A stretch of DNA of 64,000 nucleotides from Actinomycetospora endophytica. Lineage in GTDB: Bacteria > Actinomycetota > Actinomycetes > Mycobacteriales > Pseudonocardiaceae. The number at the start of each line of letters is the position of its first letter. Position 1 is the stretch's first letter. Below the pieces are notes generated by a model. That model saw nothing but the letters and a program-made list of their open reading frames with translations, had not been told where the DNA came from and searched no databases. Position numbers and translations under genes: made by a program. The stretch is from positions 806,001 to 870,000 of the forward strand of contig NZ_JAJNDB010000001.1 of NCBI RefSeq assembly GCF_021026375.1, given 5' to 3'. Of the stretch, positions 20,755 through 37,056 are shown piece by piece.

Positions 20755-21225
20755 CTACCAGCGGTAGTGGGCGAACGCCTTGTTGGACTCGGCCATCTTG
20801 TGCGTGTCCTCGCGCCGCTTGACGGCGGCGCCCAGGCCGTTCGAGGCGTCGAGCAGCTCGTTGGTGAGCCGGTCGACCATCGTCTTCTCACGGCGCGCCC
20901 GCGAGTAGGTGATGAGCCAGCGCAGCCCGAGCGTGGTCGAGCGGCCGGCCCGCACCTCGATCGGCACCTGGTAGGTCGCGCCACCGACACGGCGGCTGCG
21001 GACCTCGAGGGCCGGCTTCACGTTGTCGAGCGCACGCTTGAGCGTGACGACGGGGTCGGCGCCGTTGCGCTCCCGGCAGCCCTCCATCGCCCCGTAGACG
21101 ATGCGCTCGGCCAGCGAGCGCTTGCCGTCGACGAGCACCTTGTTCACCAACTGCGTCACCAGGGGCGACCCGTAGACCGGGTCGGCGACGAGCGGACGCT
21201 TCGGAGCGGGTCCCTTGCGCGGCAT
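20755..21225 (-). CDS. rpsG: 30S ribosomal protein S7 (uS7)
   Basis: 30S head assembly protein contacting E-site tRNA, 156 residues. [38 protein letters not shown] and the C-terminal [19 protein letters not shown] region are typical. It starts 1 nt after the rpsL stop. The rpsG-fusA gap is 112 nt. Confidence 0.98.
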   Translation of the reverse strand: MPRKGPAPKRPLVADPVYGSPLVTQLVNKVLVDGKRSLAERIVYGAMEGCRERNGADPVVTLKRALDNVKPALEVRSRRVGGATYQVPIEVRAGRSTTLGLRWLITYSRARREKTMVDRLTNELLDASNGLGAAVKRREDTHKMAESNKAFAHYRW

Positions 21226-21226
21226 G

Positions 21227-21601
21227 TCAGCTCTTGTCCTTCTTCGTCCCGTAGCGGCTGCGGGCCTGCTTGCGGTTCTTGACCGCCTGCGTGTCCAGTG
21301 CCCCGCGAATGATCTTGTAGCGAACGCCCGGCAGGTCCTTCACGCGGCCACCGCGCACGAGCACGATGGAGTGCTCCTGCAGGTTGTGCCCCTCGCCCGG
21401 GATGTACGCGGTGACCTCGATCTGGTTCGAGAGGCGCACACGCGCGACCTTGCGGAGCGCGGAGTTCGGCTTCTTCGGGGTCGTCGTGTAGACGCGGGTG
21501 CAGACGCCGCGCCGCTGGGGACTCCCCTTGAGGGCCGCGGTCTTGGTCTTCTCGACCTTGTCCTCGCGGCCCATGCGGACCAACTGCTGAATGGTGGGCA
21601 T
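21227..21601 (-). CDS. rpsL: 30S ribosomal protein S12 (uS12)
   Basis: Decoding-centre protein, 124 residues, [20 protein letters not shown] to the lysine-rich C-terminus. Lys43 (in [13 protein letters not shown]) and Lys88 (in [12 protein letters not shown]) are both wild type, so no streptomycin-resistance allele is seen. First gene of the str operon, with a long upstream spacer. Confidence 0.99.
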   Translation of the reverse strand: MPTIQQLVRMGREDKVEKTKTAALKGSPQRRGVCTRVYTTTPKKPNSALRKVARVRLSNQIEVTAYIPGEGHNLQEHSIVLVRGGRVKDLPGVRYKIIRGALDTQAVKNRKQARSRYGTKKDKS

Positions 21602-22289
21602 TCGTTCCTCTGGCTCGTGTACTGCTCGTGCGGACTTCGTCGTCGTGGCGCCACGCTCCTCGCGGCGACACCGGGGCCGGGCCCCGGCACCGCGGAACAC
21701 GGGGTCGGGCGTGCCGCCACGGACCACAGGGCCCTCGTGCTCGACACCGCCGACGCGACACCGGATCGCACCCGGCGCACCCTCGCCGGGACGGAGTCCG
21801 TCCGCGGGGCACGCAGAGCGACCCGATCACATCGGGCACCGGATACGACGATACCCGCCGCGTGCGCGCGGGTCCGCAGGTGGGTCCGGAACCGGCCTCC
21901 GTGACACGGAGACACCCTCGACGGACCTCTCGTCGCCCTCGAAGACCGCTGACGGGCCTCCATATCGACCGTGGCAGTGCCACTCGCGGTCGAACGGGCT
22001 GACGCGATGCTACCGGGTGTCGTCCCGGTACGCACGAACCGCATCTCCGAGCGGGTTCAACGCCGAGGCGCCGCGGAGCATTCCTGCTGCTCGGACGGGC
22101 TGTGCTCCGCCCGGCCACGCCCCGCGCCAGGGGCACACCGCGCACGCCGAACCCTGCGCTGGCTTGCGCCACGTGCCCCTCGCCGCCGCACCACCCGCCG
22201 CCCGTTCCGAGCGACGGGCCCCTTCGCTCGATCTACCCGACGGAAGGTGCCCTTCGCTCAGAACCGGAACGACGACCCCGTGAACGACG
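21602..22289 (-). other. rpoC-rpsL intergenic region, no gene seen
   Basis: A ~690-nt non-coding spacer that must carry the str-operon promoter and leader. A hairpin CCGGGGC-CGG-GCCCCGG lies at 21671-21687 near rpsL. A possible minus-strand -10 (TAGCAT, 22007-22012) has no good -35. A short direct repeat of CCCTTCGCTC occurs at about 22220-22259 beside the rpoC terminator. No frame shows coding periodicity. Confidence 0.5.
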
Positions 22290-22324
22290 AACGCCCCCGC
22301 CCGGACGGACCGGGCGGGGGCGTT
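22290..22324 (-). terminator. 15-bp perfect terminator hairpin of rpoBC
   Basis: AACGCCCCCGCCCGG (22290-22304) pairs perfectly with CCGGGCGGGGGCGTT (22310-22324), loop ACGGA, 15 nt past the rpoC stop at 22339. A strong intrinsic-type terminator. Confidence 0.75.
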
Positions 22325-22338
22325 GGTCGGTGTACGAG

Positions 22339-26250
<3,912 letters not shown>

Positions 26251-26337
26251 AGGTTCTCCCCTGGATGGGTGAGCTGTTTTCTAGTGGGTCCGCAGGTCCC
26301 GGGCCGGTGCGGTGGCGCCGGCCCGGGACAGCGAGGC

Positions 26338-29823
<3,486 letters not shown>

Positions 29824-29970
29824 GATGCGTCCTTCCGGAACAACGCTGTCTGACGCTGTCAGTAGCTTCGTCCGCCTGAGACGCAGCGCAGTGCCCCGGG
29901 CGGCCGGATCGCGCGGCCGGTCGGACACCCACGGGTGACGTGGAGACACGTGAAGGCAGCGCGATCCGAC

Positions 29971-30000
29971 AGTCTAGCCATGACTGGCAGCACGTGTCGA
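29971..30000 (-). promoter_or_regulatory. Candidate rpoB promoter (-35 TCGACA, -10 TAGACT)
   Basis: On the minus strand TCGACA (29995-30000, one mismatch to TTGACA) is followed after 18 nt by TAGACT (29971-29976, fits TANNNT). Transcription would start near 29964. This is the best-formed promoter I found in the window. Confidence 0.5.
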
Positions 30001-30196
30001 ACGCCCCCCCTCGTGACACGCCTCCGGTGGCCTGGGCCTCGATGGGTCCGGACTCGACCGGGGGGTCGGACGCGGGGTCTCGCGCTGGGAACAGAGTGAC
30101 CGGTGACCCCGTCCGCGTCAAGTCCGACGCGCTCGCCCCTCGGGTGGGCCGCCGGCTCCCTGCGCAGGTCAGAGCACCCGGCCCGGACACGACGCA

Positions 30197-30236
30197 GCCC
30201 GGGTCGAGGCATTCCGCACGAACACTCGACCCGGGC
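30197..30236 (-). terminator. 12-bp hairpin ending the mce operon
   Basis: GCCCGGGTCGAG (30197-30208) pairs with CTCGACCCGGGC (30225-30236), 16-nt loop, about 39 nt past the last mce-operon stop. It separates the mce transcript from rpoB. Confidence 0.55.
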
Positions 30237-30274
30237 CGGACGCGATCGGGGCCCCGTCACAGGAGCCCCAGGGC

Positions 30275-31303
30275 TCACATGGGCTTCAACTCGGAGATCT
30301 TCCACCGGCCGTCCTGGCGGACGACCTGGACGGTGAGCAGACCGGGCGCGTTGGTCGTCTGCTGGTTCGTCGTGCGCTCGGCGGTGAACTGCACGAGGGC
30401 CATGACCGTCGCGTGATCCCCGGACAGTTGCTGGACACCGATGTTGAGCACGCTCGCGGTCTGGCGCAGCTTCTGCTGCTCGGCCGGGCCGCGGATGGTC
30501 TGCTCGAACACCTGCAGGTACTGCGAGGTGAACGCCCCGGTGGACTGCGACTTCGCCGCGTTCACCGAGTCGTCGAGCTTCGTGAAGTCGTAGGAGAGGA
30601 TCTGCTCCATCGCCTGGCGGGTCTGCCCGACGACCTCGGCGGTCCCGCCCACGTCGACCACCGCCGCGTTGGAGACCGGGCCCTGCGTCCATGCCTGGCG
30701 GCCCTGCCAGAAGGCGAGCCCGCCGAGCACGAGGCAGACGACGATGACCGCGGCCAGGACGCCCTGCAGCGCCCGGGGCTTCGCCGCGAGCCGGCGGAAC
30801 GGCGCGACGAGGCCCGCGAGCCGCTGCCGGCGCGGCGACGGGGCCTTCTCCTTCGGCGCCGCCTCCCGGGGCCGTCGCTGCGGCTCCGGGCGGTCGAGCA
30901 GCGCGGTCCCGGTGCCGGAGCCGTTCGAGGAGGACGACGAGCCCGAGGCGCGCTGGGTGCGACGCGCCTTCGACGTCGGGGCGGGGCGGTCCGCGGCCGC
31001 CGTGGTCGCCTCGTCGGTGGCCGCGGCGTCCTCGACCTCGGAGGCGTCGGAGGCGTCCGAGCCGTCAGAGGCATCGGAGGAGTCGGACGCGTCGGAGGGC
31101 GCCGGCGCGTCGGTACCGCCGGCCTCGGGGGCCGCGGTGTCGGCGAGCGTGGTGTCCGGCTCGTCGGCCTCGTCGTCGTGCGGCCCGTCGGGACGGGTCG
31201 ACTCGGCGGTGACGCCGGGCTTGCCCGGGGCGCGGAGGCCCGCGACCTTGGGACGGCGGCCGGCCGGGGCAGTGCTGGTGGTGGTGCGGGTACGCGGTGG
31301 CAC
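30275..31303 (-). CDS. Mce-associated membrane protein with long disordered N-terminus
   Basis: Last gene of the mce operon, 342 residues. The N-terminal ~165 residues are cytosolic and low-complexity (Asp/Ser/Ala repeats such as SDASDSSDASDGSDASDASE, then basic/proline-rich). One transmembrane helix follows (ALQGVLAAVIVVCLVLGGLA), then an extracytoplasmic domain of about 135 residues of the Mce-associated (Mas) type ending VVRQDGRWKISELKPM. In mycobacteria such proteins stabilise Mce complexes; that role is inferred here. GTG start at 31303, 15 nt after the preceding gene. Confidence 0.8.
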   Translation of the reverse strand: MPPRTRTTTSTAPAGRRPKVAGLRAPGKPGVTAESTRPDGPHDDEADEPDTTLADTAAPEAGGTDAPAPSDASDSSDASDGSDASDASEVEDAAATDEATTAAADRPAPTSKARRTQRASGSSSSSNGSGTGTALLDRPEPQRRPREAAPKEKAPSPRRQRLAGLVAPFRRLAAKPRALQGVLAAVIVVCLVLGGLAFWQGRQAWTQGPVSNAAVVDVGGTAEVVGQTRQAMEQILSYDFTKLDDSVNAAKSQSTGAFTSQYLQVFEQTIRGPAEQQKLRQTASVLNIGVQQLSGDHATVMALVQFTAERTTNQQTTNAPGLLTVQVVRQDGRWKISELKPM

Positions 31304-31318
31304 GGAGCGTTCCCCTTC

Positions 31319-31897
31319 CTAGCTCTGGCCCGCGGTCGGCGAGGCCTTGGCGGCCTTCCAGCCGTCCGGCGTGCGCTGCATGTCGACCTGGAACAGCTGC
31401 TGCTTCTGGGTGGGCTGCTGGTTGGCGCTCGAGGCCGTCACGTTGATCGCGACGATCGCGGAGGCGGTGCCCTTGTCGTCGTCGAACGCGGTGAGCGATG
31501 CGCCGGCGGGCTTGGCCACCACGGACGCCTGTGACTTCTTGAGGCTGTCCGCGAACTGCTGGCGGACCTTGCCGTACTCGGTGAGCATCGGGTCGGTCAG
31601 CGAGGACTGCGCGGCCGCGAGGTCGGCGTCGATCGTCTGCGGTCGGACGGTGTTGATGTTGACGACGATCTGCTCGGCGGCGTCGACGGCGACGTCACGG
31701 TCGGCCGACTGGTTCGCCGTGGTGCCGTGGGTGCCGAGCCACCAGTAACCCCCGGCCACGACCGCGGCCACGAAGGCGAGAACGGTCAGGACCGCGAGGA
31801 CGGTGATCCTCGTGCGCTGTGTCGGGGCCCGCAGGCCCTTCCGCCTCACCTGCTCGGTCGGGTCCGGGGCGGTGTCGGTGGGAGGCGTGGTGCTCAA
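31319..31897 (-). CDS. Mce-associated membrane protein
   Basis: Single-pass membrane protein, 192 residues. Short basic cytosolic N-terminus, one transmembrane helix (ITVLAVLTVLAFVAAVVAGG, about residues 31-50) and a Mas-type extracytoplasmic domain with the pattern VDAAEQIVVNINTVRPQTID near its start and VDMQRTPDGWKAAKA near its end. TTG start at 31897 with GAGGAG upstream. Paralogous in layout to the next gene; both follow mceF, the usual place for mas genes. Confidence 0.8.
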   Translation of the reverse strand: MSTTPPTDTAPDPTEQVRRKGLRAPTQRTRITVLAVLTVLAFVAAVVAGGYWWLGTHGTTANQSADRDVAVDAAEQIVVNINTVRPQTIDADLAAAQSSLTDPMLTEYGKVRQQFADSLKKSQASVVAKPAGASLTAFDDDKGTASAIVAINVTASSANQQPTQKQQLFQVDMQRTPDGWKAAKASPTAGQS

Positions 31898-31926
31898 CTC
31901 CTCGGGGTCGTCCCCGCGTCAGCGGC

Positions 31927-33309
31927 TCATCCCAGGCCCGGGATGACGATCGGCGGGGCACCGCGTCCCGAGTTGGCGAGCACGTCCGCTGGGGGAGACG
32001 ACACGCCGGAGAACGCAGTGTTCTGGTTCGCATTCTGCGACGAGGCCTGAGGGCTCGACGCAGCGGGGGAGGCCTGGCTGGTCTGGGGCGCGCCCGAGGG
32101 GTAGCCGGGCCCGTAGAAGGTGTTCGGGTTGACGAGCTGGCCGTACGGACGCTTCGAGCCGTCCGTCTCCGGCGTGTGCTGGGCCCCGCGGGGGTCGATG
32201 TTGCCGCCCTGGTTGCAGTACACGGTCGGGTTCTGGGGGAAGTAGCCGTTCGGCCCGCCGCCGCCCTGGGGTGGCGCGTCGGCCCGCTGCCACGTGGTCT
32301 GCGGGTCGCCGTCGCCGTCCTGGTGCAGGTAGGCGCCGTTCTGGCAGTACGGCGGGTCGTTGACGTTCAGGACGAGGCCGAAGTGCACGCGGCCGTCCCC
32401 GGGGACCACCGACGGCGCGGCGGCCGACAGGCCCGGGTAGGTCACGAGCAGCTGCTCGACCCCCGCGAGGCGCGGCTGCAGGATGCGCGTCGTCACGAGC
32501 AGGTTCGAGATCGTCCGCGACAGGTCCGGGCCGGTCTCACGGATGAGTCCCTCGAGCTGGTTCGCGGCCGGCGGCGCGGCGTTCACCAGGCGACGCAGGT
32601 TCGGGTCGTCGGCCTTCAGCTGCGCCGTGAACAGGTTCAGGCTGCGGCTGAACGAGGTGATCTGCGGGCCGAGCTGGCTCTGGGTGGTCAGCACGGTGCG
32701 GCTGTCGCGCAGCAGCGCGGTGGTCTGCGGGAGCTGGGTGATCGCCGTGGAGACCAGCGCGTTCGAGCTGTCGAGCAGGCGCTGCAGGTCGGGACCGGTC
32801 CGGTTGAACGAGTTGTAGAGCTCGTTCACGGTGGTCTGCAGCGCCGGGATCGGCACCGAGGTCGCGAGCTGGTTGAGGTCCTTGAGCAGCGAGTCGACCG
32901 GGACGGGCGTCCGCACCCGGTCCGCCGGGATGACGGAGCCGTCCTGCAGGTAGGGCCCGCCGTCGCGGGGCGGCTGGAGGTCGACGTACTGCTCGCCCAC
33001 CGCCGAGCGGTTCGCGATCACGGCGATGGCGGACGCGGGCACGTCCGGGGCGCTGCGGTCGATCTCCAGGTCGGTCTCGAGGCCGGTCGGCGTGACCCGC
33101 ATGTCGCCGACCTTGCCGATCTCGACGCCCCGGTAGCTCACCGACGCCTTCGGGAAGATGCCGCCGGAGTCGGTCATCTCGACCTTGACCACGTAGGGCC
33201 CGAGCCCGATCAGCGAGTCCGCGCCGACGTAGCGGAACGCGATGTAGCAGATCCCGAACACGGAGATCACGACGAACAGGACGAGCAGATTCCGGATCTT
33301 CTTCGTCAT
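31927..33309 (-). CDS. mceF: MCE family protein, MceF-like
   Basis: Lipid-transfer protein of an Mce transporter, 460 residues: one N-terminal membrane anchor (NLLVLFVVISVFGICYIAFR), an MCE/MlaD domain at about residues 38-115 (VSYRGVEIGKVGDM, GEQYVDLQPP), a long helical region to about 290, and a Gln/Asn/Pro/Ser-rich tail. It is sixth of six mce genes and starts 1 nt after mceE. The substrate is not shown by sequence. Confidence 0.92.
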   Translation of the reverse strand: MTKKIRNLLVLFVVISVFGICYIAFRYVGADSLIGLGPYVVKVEMTDSGGIFPKASVSYRGVEIGKVGDMRVTPTGLETDLEIDRSAPDVPASAIAVIANRSAVGEQYVDLQPPRDGGPYLQDGSVIPADRVRTPVPVDSLLKDLNQLATSVPIPALQTTVNELYNSFNRTGPDLQRLLDSSNALVSTAITQLPQTTALLRDSRTVLTTQSQLGPQITSFSRSLNLFTAQLKADDPNLRRLVNAAPPAANQLEGLIRETGPDLSRTISNLLVTTRILQPRLAGVEQLLVTYPGLSAAAPSVVPGDGRVHFGLVLNVNDPPYCQNGAYLHQDGDGDPQTTWQRADAPPQGGGGPNGYFPQNPTVYCNQGGNIDPRGAQHTPETDGSKRPYGQLVNPNTFYGPGYPSGAPQTSQASPAASSPQASSQNANQNTAFSGVSSPPADVLANSGRGAPPIVIPGLG

Positions 33310-33310
33310 G

Positions 33311-34522
33311 TCAGTTCCCGCTCCCCTGGCCCTGGGTCAGTCCGGGGACCGCCAGCGGCACCCCGGTACTGCGTTGGACCTGCGCCGACGCCGCGGCGGC
33401 CGATGAGGTCCCCGTCGTCGGGGTGGTCCCCGGCGTCTGCAGGAGCTTGAAGATCTGATCGACGCCCGGGACGGTCGGACTGTTGAGGATGTTCGTGAGG
33501 ATGCCGCCGAGCGACAGCTGCACGGACACGTCGATGTTCGCGTAGTCGCCCTTGATGACGTTCAGCGAATTGTCGGCGAAGGGGATCGTCAGCAGGATCT
33601 GCAGCGATCCCGGCAGCGCGTCCCCGGAGGCGATGAGGTTCCCCAGGATCGGCTGGAGCCGCTGGAGGTCCGCCACGGTGTTCGCCTGGCTCCGGTTGAT
33701 CACGTCCGTCGCGACCCCGCCGAGGCGCTGCAGCGACTGGAGCGTCTGGACCAGCAGGCCGCGCTGCTGGTTGAGCACGTCCAGCCCGGGCTGGAGGTTG
33801 TCGAGGACGTTCGCGATCTTCGCCCGCTGGTCGACCAAGGTCTTGGAGAGCCGGTCCACCGAGTCGAGCGCCCGCACGATGTCGCCGCGCTGCTTGTCGA
33901 GCGTGCCGACGAAGACGTTCAGGTTGTCGATCAGGCTGCGGATCTGCCCCTCGTTCCCGGACAGGGCCCCGTTGAGCTCCCGGGAGATGGTCTGGATCTT
34001 CTCGACCCCGCCGCCGTTGAGGAGCAGCGAGAGCGCCCCGAGGACCTCCTCGACCTGGGCACCGACGTCGGTGCGGTCGAGCGGGATCACCGCCCCGTTC
34101 ACGAGCTTGCCCTGCGGCGCGCCCATCGTCGGGTTCGCCAGCTCGACGAACTTCTCGCCGAGGAGGCTGGTCTGGCGCAACCGGGCGATCGCGTTGGCCG
34201 GCAGCGAGACGTCGCCGTTCACCGACATCTTGACCTCGGCCGTCCAGCCGTCGGGAGCGAGCGTCACGTCCCGGACGACGCCGACCGGGACGTCGTTCGA
34301 GCGCACGCTGGCGTTCGGGACGAGGTCGACGACGTTGGAGAGCAGCGCCGTGACGTCGTAGGGGTGGCTGCCGAGGACGGCGCCGCCGGGCAGCGGGACG
34401 TCCTGCACGGACTGGTAGCCGCAGCCGGCGAGGCCGACGGCGGACACCAGGACCACCAGGAACAGGCGCCAGACCCGACGGGTGCGCCCGGTGGAGCCGT
34501 CGTGCGTCACGGTCCCCCTCAT
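33311..34522 (-). CDS. mceE: MCE family lipoprotein, MceE-like
   Basis: Fifth mce gene, 403 residues. Unlike the other five it has a lipoprotein signal peptide: hydrophobic stretch then LAGC, with lipidated Cys34 predicted. An MCE domain (SVRSNDVPVGVVRDV, LLGEKFVELANP) and a helical needle region follow. This matches the LprK/MceE position in mycobacterial mce operons. The ATG at 34522 overlaps the mceD stop as ATGA. Confidence 0.92.
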   Translation of the reverse strand: MRGTVTHDGSTGRTRRVWRLFLVVLVSAVGLAGCGYQSVQDVPLPGGAVLGSHPYDVTALLSNVVDLVPNASVRSNDVPVGVVRDVTLAPDGWTAEVKMSVNGDVSLPANAIARLRQTSLLGEKFVELANPTMGAPQGKLVNGAVIPLDRTDVGAQVEEVLGALSLLLNGGGVEKIQTISRELNGALSGNEGQIRSLIDNLNVFVGTLDKQRGDIVRALDSVDRLSKTLVDQRAKIANVLDNLQPGLDVLNQQRGLLVQTLQSLQRLGGVATDVINRSQANTVADLQRLQPILGNLIASGDALPGSLQILLTIPFADNSLNVIKGDYANIDVSVQLSLGGILTNILNSPTVPGVDQIFKLLQTPGTTPTTGTSSAAAASAQVQRSTGVPLAVPGLTQGQGSGN

Positions 34523-35847
34523 CGCGTCGTCAGCCCCTGCAGCAGGCCCTGGCCGGGCTGGGTCGGGGCCGCCTGGTTCGCGGCGGTGGGCGCGGGCGCC
34601 ACCGCCGTGGTCGCGTTCTGGATCACGTTCCCGACGGCCGCGGCGGCGTTCCGGTTGGCGTTGAGCTGCGCCGAGAGCTGCTCGAACGGCGCGAGCGCCG
34701 TCTGCAGCGAGGCGCCGCCCGCCGGGGTGAGCGTGGAGCACGTCGCCAGGGCCTGCGAGACCTGGGTCGGCAGCTGCGCCGGGGTCAGCCCGCCGAGGAT
34801 GCCGCCGAGCGGGTTGCCGTTGAGCAGGCCGCAGAGCAGCGACTGCGTGTTGAGCGCCGGGAGGTTCAGGCCCGGCGTGAGCACCGGCCGGACGTCGAGC
34901 GTGCCGGAGCTGGCGTTGTAGGAGTTCGTCAGGTTGCCCAGGGCCAGCGGCGCGACGTCGGTGATCTCGGTGAGCGCCTTCTGCTGGCGCACCAGGATGT
35001 CGGTGATGCTCGCGAGCTTCCCGACGTCGGTGTGCAGCCCGTCGCGGTTGTCCCGGACGAACGAGGCGACGTCCTCGAGCGCGGGCGGGAGCACCTGCAG
35101 GACCTGCGAGAGGTTCCCGCGCTCGTCGGCGAGGAAGCCGGAGAAGTCCGCGAGCTGGTTGTTGAGCTGGCGGACCTGGCCGTCGTTGCGCGCCAGCATG
35201 TTCGTGAACTGGCCGAGGTTGTCGACCGTCGCGAACAGGTTGCCGCGGTTGTCCGCGAGGGTGCCCACCGCGCCGGCGAGCTGGGTGATCGTCTGGTTGA
35301 TCGCCTGGCCGTTGCCCCCGAGCGCGCCGGCCGAGGACTGCAGCAGCCGGTTGAGCGAGCCGTCCTTGTTCGCCCCGTTCGGCCCGAGCGCGGTGGCCAG
35401 GGTGTCCAGGCTCTTGTAGACGCGGTCGAGCTCGACGGGGATGGCGGTGCGCTGCACCGGGATGACCGCCCCGTCGTTCATCATCGGCCCGCCGGTGTAG
35501 TTCGGGCCGAGCTGGACGTAGCGGTCGGAGACCAGGGTCGGGGCGACGATGACGGCCTTGGCGTCCGCCGCGATCGGCACCCGGTTGTCGACCTTGAGGG
35601 TCACCCGCACGACGTTGCCCTGCGGGACGATGTCCTCCACCGAACCGACCGGGACGCCGTTCACGTCGACGGTGTTCTTGGTGTAGAGGCCGACGACACT
35701 GGTGAAGTACGCCGTGACCGTGCGGGAGGTACCCCGCTGCAGGGCGTACCAGAGCCCGGCCGTGGCGAGCAGGGCGACGATGAGGACGACGGCCAGCGTG
35801 CGGGCGAAGCTGTCGAACACGCTCGAGATGCGCGTGGACGTGGTCAC
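34519..35847 (-). CDS. mceD: MCE family protein, MceD-like
   Basis: Fourth mce gene, 442 residues. N-terminal membrane helix (TLAVVLIVALLATAGLWYAL), MCE domain (TVDVNGVPVGSVEDI, VSDRYVQLGPNY) at about residues 42-120, a helical region, and an Ala/Gln/Pro-rich tail containing a pair of cysteines (LLCGLLNG, LATCSTL). It overlaps mceE by 4 nt and lies 3 nt after mceC. Confidence 0.92.
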   Translation of the reverse strand: MTTSTRISSVFDSFARTLAVVLIVALLATAGLWYALQRGTSRTVTAYFTSVVGLYTKNTVDVNGVPVGSVEDIVPQGNVVRVTLKVDNRVPIAADAKAVIVAPTLVSDRYVQLGPNYTGGPMMNDGAVIPVQRTAIPVELDRVYKSLDTLATALGPNGANKDGSLNRLLQSSAGALGGNGQAINQTITQLAGAVGTLADNRGNLFATVDNLGQFTNMLARNDGQVRQLNNQLADFSGFLADERGNLSQVLQVLPPALEDVASFVRDNRDGLHTDVGKLASITDILVRQQKALTEITDVAPLALGNLTNSYNASSGTLDVRPVLTPGLNLPALNTQSLLCGLLNGNPLGGILGGLTPAQLPTQVSQALATCSTLTPAGGASLQTALAPFEQLSAQLNANRNAAAAVGNVIQNATTAVAPAPTAANQAAPTQPGQGLLQGLTTR

Positions 35848-35850
35848 CGG

Positions 35851-37056
35851 TTACCCCCCTCCCTGGGTCTGGGGCTTGGCCTGGGCCGTGCCCTGCGACT
35901 GGCCGATGGCGGCCGGATTGATCAGCGGGACGCCGTTCGGGAACAGCTGGTTGAGGTTGATCCCCGCCGCCTGACCGGCCTGGAGCAGCGGCTGCCCGAG
36001 CCCGGTGACGGCGTTGTTGACCAGCGCCGGCGAGGGCGCCAGGTTCCCGAGCAGCGACTGCGCGAAGCCGAGCTGGTTCTGCGTGTCGTTCGGGATGCAG
36101 GCCGAGTCCGCCGGCGGGTCGAGGTTGCAGATGTAGGCGTCGAACCAGCGGCCGTTGCCCACCACGTTCGCGAACACCCGCACGAACGGCGCGAACGCCT
36201 TGATGCCGTTCTCGAGGTTCGCCGAGTTGGCCTGCAGCGTCGTGAGGACGCCGTTGAGCTTGTCGAGGGCCGGGCCGAGCGTCGCCCGGTTGTCGGCGAC
36301 GAGCCCGCGGAGCTGGTCGGACAGCGCGATCGTGCCGTTGAGCAGGTCGTCGATCGCGGCCTTGCGGCTGCGCAGCTCACCGAGCAGCAGGTTGCCGTTC
36401 TGGATGAGCGTCTGGATGTCGCCGTCACGCGCCGCGAGCACCTGCGTCGTGGCCCGGGTGTTCGCGAGCAGGTGGGCGAGCTCCTGGTCGCGCGAGGAGA
36501 TCGTCCGGGAGAGCCGCGAGAGCCCGTCCAGCGCCGGACGGATCGGCCCGGACGCCCCGTTGAGGGTCTGCGAGAGCGTGTTGAGGCTCTCGCCGAGCTG
36601 GTCGGTGTTGAGCGACTCGGTCGTCGTCGTGAGCTGGGAGAACGCGTCGATGACGTCGAACGGTGCGGTGGTCCGGTCCCGCGGGATCGAGACGTCCGGG
36701 TCCAGCGGCTGCCCGCCGGCGGGCTCGAGCGCGATGTACTTCTGCCCGAGCAGCGTCTTGATCTCGATGGACGCCCGCGTCTGGTCCCCGATCCAGGCGT
36801 CGGGCGCCTTGAACGAGACGACCACGTCGTTGCCGTCGAGCCGGATGTCGGTGACGGTCCCGACCCGGATGCCGGCGACGCGGACGTCGTCGTCGGGCTG
36901 CACGCCCGCGGCCTCGGCGAACCGGGCGGTGTAGGTCGCCCCCTGCCCGATGAGGGGCAGGTCGCGGATGTTCAGCGACGCCAGGGTCAGCGCGACGAGC
37001 ACCAGGATGCTCACCGCGCCGATGACGATGGGGTTCCGTTTCCGGAACGGCTTCAT
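35851..37056 (-). CDS. mceC: MCE family protein, MceC-like
   Basis: Third mce gene, 401 residues. Membrane helix (IVIGAVSILVLVALTLASLN), MCE domain (VRVAGIRVGTVTDI, LLGQKYIALEPAGG), long helical stretch, then a cysteine pair (YICNLDPPADSACIP). The ATG at 37056 is chosen because it overlaps the mceB stop as ATGA; an ATG three codons upstream is an alternative. Confidence 0.92.
   Translation of the reverse strand: MKPFRKRNPIVIGAVSILVLVALTLASLNIRDLPLIGQGATYTARFAEAAGVQPDDDVRVAGIRVGTVTDIRLDGNDVVVSFKAPDAWIGDQTRASIEIKTLLGQKYIALEPAGGQPLDPDVSIPRDRTTAPFDVIDAFSQLTTTTESLNTDQLGESLNTLSQTLNGASGPIRPALDGLSRLSRTISSRDQELAHLLANTRATTQVLAARDGDIQTLIQNGNLLLGELRSRKAAIDDLLNGTIALSDQLRGLVADNRATLGPALDKLNGVLTTLQANSANLENGIKAFAPFVRVFANVVGNGRWFDAYICNLDPPADSACIPNDTQNQLGFAQSLLGNLAPSPALVNNAVTGLGQPLLQAGQAAGINLNQLFPNGVPLINPAAIGQSQGTAQAKPQTQGGG

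Larger units (their letters stand above)
29824..30274 (-). other. mce operon-rpoB intergenic region, no gene seen
   Basis: A 451-nt spacer containing the hairpin that ends the mce operon (30197-30236) and a good candidate rpoB promoter (29971-30000), giving rpoB an untranslated leader of about 140 nt. I see no coding-like frame. Confidence 0.6.

Noticed and set aside
29824-29949. In-frame upstream extension of rpoB by 42 codons
   Set aside because: No similarity to RpoB, and the TTG at 29823 has a good Shine-Dalgarno sequence. The candidate promoter at 29971-30000 would also leave almost no leader for the longer form.
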